Part shown: positions 33,305 to 40,635 of the stretch, one piece after another
Layout of the letters: each line of letters starts with the position of its first letter
Position numbering within the stretch: position 1 is the first letter of the stretch
Notes under the pieces: model-generated
What the model saw: the letters and a program-made list of their open reading frames with translations, nothing else
What the model was told of the DNA's origin: nothing
Databases searched by the model: none
Assembly (NCBI GenBank): GCA_036379955.1
Contig: DASVFR010000048.1
Span: 1 to 64,000 of the forward strand
DNA: 64,000 nt
Reading direction: 5' to 3'
Source: VRUE01 sp036379955
Lineage (GTDB): Bacteria; Actinomycetota; Thermoleophilia; Solirubrobacterales; 70-9
Position numbers and translations under genes: made by a program

Positions 33305-34354
33305 ATGGCTTTGAAGCTTGGACTGAACCTCGGCTACTGGGGCATCGGCCCGGCGGGCGAGGACGCGCTCGAGGCGGTGCGCGCCGCCGAGGCCGCCGGC
33401 TACGAGTCGACCTGGGTGGCCGAGTCCTACGGCTCCGACGTCGTCAGCGTGCTCGCCTGGCTCGCCGGGCAGACCGAGACGATCGGCCTCGGCGCGGCGA
33501 TCATGCAGGTTCCCGCGCGCCCGCCTGCGGCGGCGGCGATGGCTGGGGCGACGATCGACAAGCTCTCCGGAGGCCGCTTCATGTTCGGCTTCGGGCCCTC
33601 CGGCCCGCAGGTCTCCGAAGGCTGGTACGGCGTCCCCTACGCCAAGCCCTGGGGGCGCACCCGCGAGTACATCGAAGTCGTGCGCGAGATCGTCGCCCGC
33701 GAAGGGCCGGTCGACCACCAGGGCGAGCACTACCGGCTGCCACTGCCGGGCGGCGAGGGCAAGGCGCTGAAGCTCAACTTCCACCCGGAGCGCAACCGGA
33801 TCCCGGTCTTCGTCGGCGCGATCGGGCGCAAGTCGGTCGAGATGGCGGCCGAGATCGCCGACGGCTGGATCCCGATCTTCTTCTCGGTCGACGCCTTCGA
33901 GGCGACCTGGGGAGAGCACCTGGAGGCCGGTTTCGCCAAGGGCGGCCGCCAGCGCTCCGACCTCGAGGTCTCGCCCTCCCTGCAGGTCGCGATCGACGGC
34001 GACCTCGAGGCGGCAAAGGCCGTGGTCAAGGCTGGGCTCGTCCTCTATTTCGGCGGCATGGGAAGCAAGAAGACCAACTTCTACGTCGACCTCGCCCACC
34101 GCTTCGGTTTCGGCGAGGTCGCCGACGAGGTCCAACGCCTCTTCCAGGAGGGCGACAAGGCCGCCGCCTTCGCCGCAGTCCCCGACGAGGTGGTCGAAGC
34201 GACCTCCCTGGTCGGCACAGAGGCCGAGGTCGCCGAGCGGGTCGAGCGCTTCCGCGGTGCCGGCATCGACCGCCTGATCGTCTCCCCGGTGCACGCCGAG
34301 CGCGACCAGCAGCTGCACACGCTCCAGCGGTTGGCGGCTTTGACAGCCGGCTGA
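33305..34354 (+). CDS. LLM-class F420-dependent oxidoreductase
   Basis: A 349-residue luciferase-like TIM-barrel enzyme, probably using F420 rather than FMN. Blocks seen: LNLGYWGIGPAGEDALEAVR, SGGRFMFGFGPSGPQVSEGWYG and VFVGAIGRKSVEMAAEIADGW. The start is ATG 33305, 29 bp from the divergent ATPase, leaving little room for two promoters. Substrate unknown. Confidence 0.87.
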   Translation: MALKLGLNLGYWGIGPAGEDALEAVRAAEAAGYESTWVAESYGSDVVSVLAWLAGQTETIGLGAAIMQVPARPPAAAAMAGATIDKLSGGRFMFGFGPSGPQVSEGWYGVPYAKPWGRTREYIEVVREIVAREGPVDHQGEHYRLPLPGGEGKALKLNFHPERNRIPVFVGAIGRKSVEMAAEIADGWIPIFFSVDAFEATWGEHLEAGFAKGGRQRSDLEVSPSLQVAIDGDLEAAKAVVKAGLVLYFGGMGSKKTNFYVDLAHRFGFGEVADEVQRLFQEGDKAAAFAAVPDEVVEATSLVGTEAEVAERVERFRGAGIDRLIVSPVHAERDQQLHTLQRLAALTAG

Positions 34355-34403
34355 CGCCACCGACCCGCTTTCACATAATCTTCCGCGCCGCAGCATCCCG
34401 ACC

Positions 34404-35522
34404 ATGAAGATCGGAGTTCCAAAAGAGACCGTCGAGGGGGAGCGCCGGGTCGCGCTCGTCCCTGACGTGGTCAAATCGCTGAAGGGCAACGAGAAGGTCG
34501 AGGTCCTGGTCGAGAAGGGCGCCGGTGAGGACGCCGGGCATCCCGACTCCCAGTACGCCGAGGCCGGTGCCGACGTCGTCGAGGGCGACGTTACCTGGGG
34601 CGCCGACGTCGTCCTCCGCGTCGCCGCCCCTTCCACTGAGGAAATCGGTCGCCTCGAGTCCGGTCAGGTCCTGATCGGCCACCTCGTGCCCTGGACCGCC
34701 GCTGAGAGCAACGTGGCGCTGGCCGCATCCGGCGTCACTAGCTTCGCGATGGAGGCGATCCCGCGGACGACGCGCGCGCAGGCGATGGACGCGCTCTCCT
34801 CGCAGGCGGCGGCCGCCGGCTACGCCGCGACCCTGATCGGGGCTCGCGAGTCGGGCCGCTTCTTCGGCATGATGACCACCGCCGCCGGCACCGTGCCGCC
34901 GGCCAAGGTCCTCGTCCTCGGAGCCGGCGTCGCCGGGCTGCAGGCGGTCGCCACCGCCAAGCGCCTCGGTGCGATCGTCACCGGCTTCGATATCCGCCGT
35001 GCCGCCTGGGAGCAGATCGCCTCGCTCGGCGGCCGGCCGCTGGAACTGGACTTCATCCCCGACGCCGAGGGCGAGGGCGGCTACGCCCGCCCGCTCACCG
35101 ACGAGGAGAACGCGCAGGTGCGCGACGCGCTCACCGAGAACGCCGCCAGGCAGGACGTGATCGTCACCACCGCTGCGATCCCCGGCCGCCCGGCGCCGCT
35201 GCTGATCACCGCCGAGGCGGTGCGTGGCATGCAGCCCGGCTCGGTGATCGTCGACCTCGCCGCCGAGACCGGCGGCAACTGCGAGCTGACCCAGGTGGGG
35301 GAGACCGTGGTCGAGGGCGGCGTCAAGGTGCTCGGCCCGCGCAACCTCGCCAGCGAGATGCCGGCCCCGGCCTCCCAGCTCTACGCCAAGAACCTCGAGA
35401 ACCTGCTTGACCTGCTCGTTAGCGAGGAGGGCGAGCTGAACGTCGACTTCGAGGACGACATCGTCGCCGCCGCCTGCATCACACACGGCGGCGAGATCCG
35501 CAACGAGAGGGCCGCCAAATGA
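34404..35522 (+). CDS. pntAA: NAD(P) transhydrogenase subunit alpha part 1
   Basis: The 372-residue NAD(H)-binding domain I of the proton-translocating transhydrogenase. It begins KIGVPKETVEGERRVALVPD like alanine dehydrogenase and carries the Rossmann motif VLVLGAGVAGLQAVATAKRLG, with TTAAIPGRPAPLLI further on. The three-polypeptide organisation (alpha1, alpha2, beta) is the Rhodospirillum type. A family A palindromic element overlaps the intergenic gap to pntAB, starting 1 nt after the stop. Confidence 0.93.
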   Translation: MKIGVPKETVEGERRVALVPDVVKSLKGNEKVEVLVEKGAGEDAGHPDSQYAEAGADVVEGDVTWGADVVLRVAAPSTEEIGRLESGQVLIGHLVPWTAAESNVALAASGVTSFAMEAIPRTTRAQAMDALSSQAAAAGYAATLIGARESGRFFGMMTTAAGTVPPAKVLVLGAGVAGLQAVATAKRLGAIVTGFDIRRAAWEQIASLGGRPLELDFIPDAEGEGGYARPLTDEENAQVRDALTENAARQDVIVTTAAIPGRPAPLLITAEAVRGMQPGSVIVDLAAETGGNCELTQVGETVVEGGVKVLGPRNLASEMPAPASQLYAKNLENLLDLLVSEEGELNVDFEDDIVAAACITHGGEIRNERAAK

Positions 35523-35523
35523 G

Positions 35524-35572
35524 CTTCCGGTGCGCCTTTTGCGGTCTATACCCACATAAAGCGCACCGGAAG
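35524..35572. repeat. Palindromic element, family A, copy 2
   Basis: Hairpin from CTTCCGGTGCGC (35524) to GCGCACCGGAAG (ends 35572) with mismatches toward the loop. It is nearly the reverse complement of the copy at 18577. It sits inside the pnt operon, so it is unlikely to be a strong terminator. Confidence 0.75.
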
Positions 35573-35589
35573 GTGGGGAGGGATAGGCC

Positions 35590-35910
35590 ATGAGCCTGAT
35601 GACCGAGATCACGATCTTCGTCCTCGCCGTCTTCGTCGGCTTCGAGGTGATCTCGAAGGTGCCGACGACCCTGCATACGCCGCTGATGTCGCAGACCAAC
35701 GCGATCCACGGCATCGTCATGCTCGGCGGTCTGATCGTCGTCGGCTACGCCAACGACCCGCTCGAGTACGTGATCGGCACGATCGCGATCGCATTCGGCA
35801 CGATCAACGTCGTCGGCGGCTTCATGGTCACCGACCGGATGCTTGGCATGTTCGCCAAAAAGCCCAAGCCGAAGAGCGACGCTGACGGCAATGGGGGAGG
35901 CGGCTCCTGA
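35590..35910 (+). CDS. pntAB: NAD(P) transhydrogenase subunit alpha part 2
   Basis: A 106-residue membrane subunit (domain II, N-terminal part) with three to four helices. It has VPTTLHTPLMSQTNAIHGIV, the conserved segment of PntAB, and a short charged C-terminal tail. The TGA and the next gene's ATG share one base region (stop 35908-35910, start 35910), implying translational coupling with pntB. Confidence 0.92.
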   Translation: MSLMTEITIFVLAVFVGFEVISKVPTTLHTPLMSQTNAIHGIVMLGGLIVVGYANDPLEYVIGTIAIAFGTINVVGGFMVTDRMLGMFAKKPKPKSDADGNGGGGS

Positions 35911-37325
35911 TGATCGAGGCCGTGCTGAAGCCGGGCGGCGACGCCGCCACGGCGCTCTACATCGTCGCCTTCTCGCTCTTCATCATCGGCATCAAGCAGG
36001 GCACGCACCCGACGACGGCGAAGCGCGGCAACCTGATCGCCGCCGTCGGCATGGCGGTCGCCGTGGTGACGACGCTGCTGCTCGACGGGATCGGCAACTG
36101 GGGCCTGATCGCCCTCGGCCTCGGGATCGGCACCGCGGTCGGCGTGATCGCCTCGACCCGCGTGCAGATGACCGAGATGCCGCAGATGGTCGCCCTCTAC
36201 AACGGCGTCGGCGGCGGCGCCGTCGCCCTGATCGCCTGGTCGGAGATCCGCCACGGGATCTCGATCGGCGAGGACTTCCCGCTCGACACGCTGATCCCGG
36301 TCCTCTTCGCCGGGGTCGTCGGCTCGGTCTCCTTCTGGGGATCGAACATCGCCTTCGCCAAGCTGCAGGACCTGATCCCGACCCGGCCGATCGCGGCCCC
36401 CGGCCAGCAGGTGATCAACGCCGTCCTGCTGATCGCGATCGTCGTCATCAGCGTCGTCCTCGCGGTCGACCACGAATCGCCCTCGCAGGGGCTCTTCATC
36501 CTGCTCCTCGTCCTGGCGGCGATCCTCGGCAACCTCGTCGTGCTGCCGATCGGCGGCGCCGACATGCCGGTCGTGATCTCGCTGCTCAACGCCTTCACCG
36601 GCCTCTCGGCGGCGGCCGCGGGCTTCGCGCTCGACAACGTCGCCCTGATCGTCGCCGGCACCCTGGTCGGCTCCTCGGGAACGATCCTCACCCTGGAGAT
36701 GGCGACGGCGATGAACCGCTCGGTCGCCAACATCCTCTTCTCCGGCTTCGGCGGCGCGCCCGCCGGCGGGGCGAAGGCTGGCGGCGAGGAACGCCCGCAC
36801 ACCTCGATCGGCGCCCAGGACGCGGCGATCAAGCTCGCCTACGCCGACTCGGTCGTGGTCGTGCCCGGCTACGGCCTCGCCGTCGCCCAGGCCCAGCATG
36901 CGATCAAGGAGGTCGCCGACGAGCTCGAGAAGCGCGGCGTCACCGTCAACTACGCGATCCACCCGGTCGCCGGCCGCATGCCCGGCCACATGAACGTCCT
37001 CCTCGCCGAGGCCGACGTGCCCTACGAGCAGCTGCGCGAGATGGAGGAGATCAACCCGGAGATGCCGCGCACCGACGTCGCGGTCGTCGTCGGCGCCAAC
37101 GACGTCACCAACCCGGCGGCGAAGAACGATCCCGACAGCCCGATCGCCGGCATGCCGATCATCGAGGTCTCCGAGGCCCAGCAGGTGATCGTGATCAAGC
37201 GCTCCCTGAGCCCCGGTTTCGCCGGCATCGACAACGATCTCTTCTACGAACCGAACACGTCGATGCTGTTCGCGGACGCCAAGCAGGCCGCGGCCGACAT
37301 CGCGGCGGAGATCCAGCAGCTCTAG
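35910..37325 (+). CDS. pntB: NAD(P) transhydrogenase subunit beta
   Basis: A 471-residue beta subunit: eight or nine membrane helices forming the proton path, then the C-terminal NADP(H)-binding domain III. Landmarks are TEMPQMVALYNGVGGGA, VVVPGYGLAVAQAQHAIKEV and VIKRSLSPGFAGIDNDLFY. With pntAA/pntAB it makes a complete transhydrogenase supplying NADPH. A family C palindrome starts 8 nt after the stop. Confidence 0.94.
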   Translation: MIEAVLKPGGDAATALYIVAFSLFIIGIKQGTHPTTAKRGNLIAAVGMAVAVVTTLLLDGIGNWGLIALGLGIGTAVGVIASTRVQMTEMPQMVALYNGVGGGAVALIAWSEIRHGISIGEDFPLDTLIPVLFAGVVGSVSFWGSNIAFAKLQDLIPTRPIAAPGQQVINAVLLIAIVVISVVLAVDHESPSQGLFILLLVLAAILGNLVVLPIGGADMPVVISLLNAFTGLSAAAAGFALDNVALIVAGTLVGSSGTILTLEMATAMNRSVANILFSGFGGAPAGGAKAGGEERPHTSIGAQDAAIKLAYADSVVVVPGYGLAVAQAQHAIKEVADELEKRGVTVNYAIHPVAGRMPGHMNVLLAEADVPYEQLREMEEINPEMPRTDVAVVVGANDVTNPAAKNDPDSPIAGMPIIEVSEAQQVIVIKRSLSPGFAGIDNDLFYEPNTSMLFADAKQAAADIAAEIQQL

Positions 37326-37332
37326 GCCGTAA

Positions 37333-37407
37333 GGGGCGCTGGCGGGATGCCCCTTCTCAGGCCGCTATCGCGGGAGTTCCTGAGAAGGGGCATCCCGCCA
37401 GCGCCCC
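37333..37407. repeat. Long palindromic element, family C, copy 2
   Basis: Perfect 29-bp arms (37333-37361 and 37379-37407). The loop is CCGCTATCGCGGGAGTT, one base longer than that of copy 1 at 30822. Arm sequence differs from copy 1 except next to the loop. There is no T-run after it. Confidence 0.82.
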
Positions 37408-37462
37408 GCGCAGCCGTGGACTGACTCCCCGACCGCCAAGCTCCGAAGGGGGGAGAGAAAGG

Positions 37463-37510
37463 ACGTGCCGGTCCTTATATGCCTATATGGGCGGTCAATC
37501 ACCGGCACGT
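37463..37510. repeat. Palindromic element, family B, copy 2 (left boundary of the DUF559 gene)
   Basis: ACGTGCCGGT...ACCGGCACGT with a partly degenerate interior (17 of 24 bp paired). The central region CCTATATGGGCGG supplies the ATG (37487) of the DUF559 gene. A perfect copy lies at the other end of that gene. Confidence 0.78.
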
Positions 37511-38434
37511 CAGGAGAGAGCGCGGAGGGAGTTCACACGGCGGGAGCGCCGGATCCAAGCGATCGCGGAGCGCCAGCACGGGGTGATTGCTCGTAAGCAG
37601 CTTCTCGAAGCCGGATTTGGCATTCGCACAATCGAACGAAGAGTTGAGCGAGGCCAGCTCCATCGCCTGCATCAGGGTGTCTATGCCCTGCATTCGAGGC
37701 GCGTTGGACGGCTTGGAGATTCCATGGCTGCCGTTCTCGCATGCGGAGAGGGGGCGGTCTTGAGCCACCACAGCGCTGCCGCGCTGTGGCGTCTGTTGCC
37801 ATGGCCGCGGGCTGTCGTCGAAGTGTCGGCTCCGAGGGGCAGAGGTCAAACCGGGATCGTGGTCCACGAGGGTGCTCTGGTCGCCGATGACCTGGCTGTA
37901 GCGAGCGGGATTCCGGTTACCAGCGTTGCGAGGACGCTCTTCGATGTCGCAGAAATGGGTGACAAGCGTCAGCTGGAAAACGCTTTTGAGGAAGCCGATC
38001 GTCTCAGCCTCTTGGAGATGCGCGCGCTGGAAGAGGTTTGCGGTCGTGGTCATGGCCGTCGTGCTCTGAAACCGATTCGTCGCCTGATCGACCTTTCTCG
38101 CGAGCCGACCGAGACCCGCTCTCCGCTTGAGAGCCGCTTTCTCGACTTCTGCCACGAGCACGATCTTCCGGAGCCGCAGACCAACGTCTTTGTCCTGGGC
38201 CGGGAGGTCGACGCCTACTGGCCCGGTGCGCGGCTTGTGGTTGAGGCGGATGGCTGGTCCTTTCACCGCCATCGCGACGCCTTTGAGCGCGACCGCGCTC
38301 GGGATGCGGCGATGCAAGCCAAGGGCTATCGCGTTCTTCGTGTGACCCATCGTCGCCTCGAAACCGAACCGAACAAGCTCGCGGCCGAGATCCGCGCCCT
38401 CCTCGCCTCCAAGGACCGACGTGCCGGTGATTAG
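37487..38434 (+). CDS. AbiEi-like winged-helix plus DUF559 (Vsr-like nuclease fold) protein
   Basis: A 315-residue protein. The N-terminal half resembles AbiEi-type antitoxin/regulator proteins (RIQAIAERQHGVIARKQLLE, GVYALHSRR). The C-terminal half is a DUF559 domain of the PD-(D/E)XK/Vsr-like nuclease group, with ESRFLDFCHEH, VDAYWPGARLVVEADGW and GYRVLRVTHRRL. Possible catalytic residues (Asp in VDAYW, Glu/Asp in VEADG) are present. Codon use is AT-richer than the neighbours. The gene lies exactly between two family B palindromes, which supply its start and its stop. No partner toxin is adjacent. Confidence 0.82.
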   Translation: MGGQSPARQERARREFTRRERRIQAIAERQHGVIARKQLLEAGFGIRTIERRVERGQLHRLHQGVYALHSRRVGRLGDSMAAVLACGEGAVLSHHSAAALWRLLPWPRAVVEVSAPRGRGQTGIVVHEGALVADDLAVASGIPVTSVARTLFDVAEMGDKRQLENAFEEADRLSLLEMRALEEVCGRGHGRRALKPIRRLIDLSREPTETRSPLESRFLDFCHEHDLPEPQTNVFVLGREVDAYWPGARLVVEADGWSFHRHRDAFERDRARDAAMQAKGYRVLRVTHRRLETEPNKLAAEIRALLASKDRRAGD

Positions 38435-38467
38435 CCGCCCATATGGGCGGCTAATCACCGGCACGTC
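38418..38467. repeat. Perfect 50-bp palindrome, family B, copy 3 (right boundary of the DUF559 gene)
   Basis: Each half is 25 nt; the left half begins GACGTGCCGGTGATTAGCC and the centre is CCCATATGGG. No mismatch. It contains the last codons and TAG of the DUF559 gene and the probable GTG start of the next gene. Confidence 0.9.
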
Positions 38468-39395
38468 CCGTGGGGCGGAACGGGGGCAGGGGACTGTGGA
38501 GTGGGTGGGGCTTGTGGCGCTGGTTGCGCTGATGCTCACGGGGCTCGTGGTGGTTGGGGTGCGCGTGCCGGGGGCGGGGCTTGCCAACGCCATTGCCTCG
38601 CGGCTGCTGTGTGCGGCGGCGTTGGCTGAGCATTGCGGGGACGAACCAGGGTTGATTGCCGCTTACGGCGACGAGGTGGGGCGGTTGGTGCGGGAGCACA
38701 TGCCGACGATCTTCTTCGAGAAGGGGTCGCGGGCGGTGCCGGTCGACTTCCGCCGTTGCCAGGAGACGAGCTGCGGCGACGCGGCAGAACGGGGCATCGT
38801 GCGTCGGACGAGGGCCGGGTTGCCGGTCACCGCCTTCGTCCACGTGGTCGATTGCCGTCCGGACGTCGCCGGGGACAGCGAAGCGGCCGGCGTCGACTGC
38901 TCTGGTGCCCGCGCCGGCAACCTCTACATCCAGTACTGGCTCTACTACGCGGATTCGGCGACGCTGCGCGGCGTCCCGGTTGCGGGCGAGGAGGGCTACC
39001 ACCGCGACGATTGGGAGGGAGTTCAGGTGCGCATCCACCTCGACGGTGCCGTCGACGAGCGCGCCTCGTCTCATAATGGCTTCAACGAGCGTCCCGGCAA
39101 GGTCAGCGGCTGGGCTTCGGACGCGGGCGCCACGCCGGTCAAGGCTGCCGAGGAAGCGGTCGGCCTGCGCTCCGCGAACGGCTGGGGCCCGGAGACTAGG
39201 CTGTTGATGGTCTCCGGTGGCAGCCACGCCGGCAACGTCGCCGGCGTGCCCGACCTCGAACGGCTGACGCTCGGCCGCTCGATCCACCTCGTCCCGCTCG
39301 AGCCGCTAGTCGGCACCACGGACGACCGCTTCGCCGTCGTCCCGCCTTGGCGCAAGCATGCCTGGTACGACCCCGAGGTCGCGGACACGCACTAG
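38421..39395 (+). CDS. Pilin-like/TadE-like N-terminus fused to a Vps62-like domain
   Basis: The ORF is about 324 residues from GTG 38421, which has AAGGA 5 nt upstream. The palindrome encodes the first ~16 residues. Next comes ERGQGTVEWVGLVALVALML, a charged stretch before a hydrophobic helix of the kind seen in Flp/TadE pilins. The rest is extracytoplasmic: Cys-containing loops and YIQYWLYYADS...GYHRDDWEGVQVRI...SSHNGF resemble Vps62-like domains. A surface protein is likely. The native N-terminus may have been replaced when the palindrome entered. Confidence 0.6.
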   Translation: MPVISRPYGRLITGTSRGAERGQGTVEWVGLVALVALMLTGLVVVGVRVPGAGLANAIASRLLCAAALAEHCGDEPGLIAAYGDEVGRLVREHMPTIFFEKGSRAVPVDFRRCQETSCGDAAERGIVRRTRAGLPVTAFVHVVDCRPDVAGDSEAAGVDCSGARAGNLYIQYWLYYADSATLRGVPVAGEEGYHRDDWEGVQVRIHLDGAVDERASSHNGFNERPGKVSGWASDAGATPVKAAEEAVGLRSANGWGPETRLLMVSGGSHAGNVAGVPDLERLTLGRSIHLVPLEPLVGTTDDRFAVVPPWRKHAWYDPEVADTH

Positions 39396-39461
39396 AGAGG
39401 CGTGTCGCCGGTTCACCTCCTCGTAAGCGCGTCTCGCTAAGGTCTCCACATCGCCACCGAG

Positions 39462-40634
39462 GTGACGCCCAGCTCCAAGGCAGCGATCGCAGAACGTCTC
39501 GCCGAGGCGCGCCAGCGGACCCTGGCGCTGATCGCTCCGCTCGGCGACGAGCAGCTCAACCGGGTCTATTCGCCGATCCTCAGCCCTCTGGCCTGGGACC
39601 TCGGCCATATCGCAAACTTCGAGGAGCTCTGGCTGGTGCGGACGATCGGCGGGCGCGAGCCGCTGCATGGAGAGCTCGGCCGCCTCTACGACGCGATCGA
39701 GAACCCGCGCCGCACGCGCGGCGAGCTGCCGATCCTGCGCGACGCCGAACTGCGCGCCTACCTCGCCGACGTGCGCGAGCGCACGCTCGAGGTCCTCGAG
39801 GAGGTCGAGATCGATCCCGGCGCCGAGGACCGGCTGCTGCGCGACGGATTCGTCTACGAGATGCTGATCGCGCACGAGCTGCAGCATCAGGAGACGATGC
39901 TGCAGCTGCTGCAGATGGTCGATGGTTATGCGCCTGAGACGGTCGAGGGTCGCCGGGGCACGGGGCATCTCTCGCCCGGACAAATGCCGGTCCAGTTGGA
40001 CCGGCATTTTGAGTATCCGCCCGTTCGAGAGATGCCCCGTGCCTCGGAGACCGTTCGCATCGACGGCGGCAGCTATGAGATCGGTGCCCCCGCTGAAGGG
40101 TTCGCCTATGACAACGAGCGGCCTCGGCACGCGGTCGAGCTCGAGGCCTTCGAGATCGACCGCTTCCCCGTGAGCAACGGTGCCTACGCGGAGTTCATCG
40201 AGGAGACGGGCGTCGAGGCGCCGATGTATTGGGAGCGCGAGGGGGAGGGATGGGTGCGCACGGCGATGGGGCGTCGCGAACCGCTTGACCCCGGGCAGCC
40301 GGTGATCCACGTCTCCTGGCAGGACGCCGACGCCTTCGCGCACTGGGCCGGCAAGCGGCTGCCGACCGAGCAGGAGTGGGAGGCGGCGGCGCCCCGCCTC
40401 GACGGGGTCGGCACCGTCTGGGAGTGGACCTCCTCTGACTTCCTCGCCTATCCCGGCTTCGAGGCCTTCCCCTACCGCGAGTACTCCGAGGTCTTCTTCG
40501 GCGACGAGTACAAGGTCCTGCGCGGCGGCTCGTGGGCCACGCACCCGAGCGTGGCGCGGTCCAGCTTCCGCAACTGGGACCTGCCTCAGCGCCGCCAGAT
40601 CTTCTCCGGCATTCGCTGCGCGAGGGACGACTGA
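39462..40634 (+). CDS. egtB: Ergothioneine biosynthesis sulfoxide synthase EgtB
   Basis: Iron-dependent enzyme joining a cysteine-containing thiol to hercynine with O2. The N-terminal DinB-like domain has the iron ligands in DLGHIANFEELW and HELQHQETM (near residue 138); the C-terminal FGE-sulfatase domain runs from FAYDNERPRH through KRLPTEQEWE to LRGGSWATH and SFRNWD. Between the domains is an extra segment (GTGHLSPGQMPVQLDRH...), encoded by a double palindrome at 39958-40042. The stop is 1 nt before egtD. Confidence 0.92.
   Translation: MTPSSKAAIAERLAEARQRTLALIAPLGDEQLNRVYSPILSPLAWDLGHIANFEELWLVRTIGGREPLHGELGRLYDAIENPRRTRGELPILRDAELRAYLADVRERTLEVLEEVEIDPGAEDRLLRDGFVYEMLIAHELQHQETMLQLLQMVDGYAPETVEGRRGTGHLSPGQMPVQLDRHFEYPPVREMPRASETVRIDGGSYEIGAPAEGFAYDNERPRHAVELEAFEIDRFPVSNGAYAEFIEETGVEAPMYWEREGEGWVRTAMGRREPLDPGQPVIHVSWQDADAFAHWAGKRLPTEQEWEAAAPRLDGVGTVWEWTSSDFLAYPGFEAFPYREYSEVFFGDEYKVLRGGSWATHPSVARSSFRNWDLPQRRQIFSGIRCARDD
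39958..40042. repeat. Nested double palindrome inside the egtB coding sequence
   Basis: Outer arms GCACGGGGCATCTCTCG (39958-39974) and its exact complement (40026-40042), 17 bp perfect. Inner arms AAATGCCGGTCCA (39982-39994) and TGGACCGGCATTT (39997-40009), 13 bp perfect with a 2-nt loop. The reading frame stays open through all 85 nt. Confidence 0.85.
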
Positions 40635-40635
40635 G

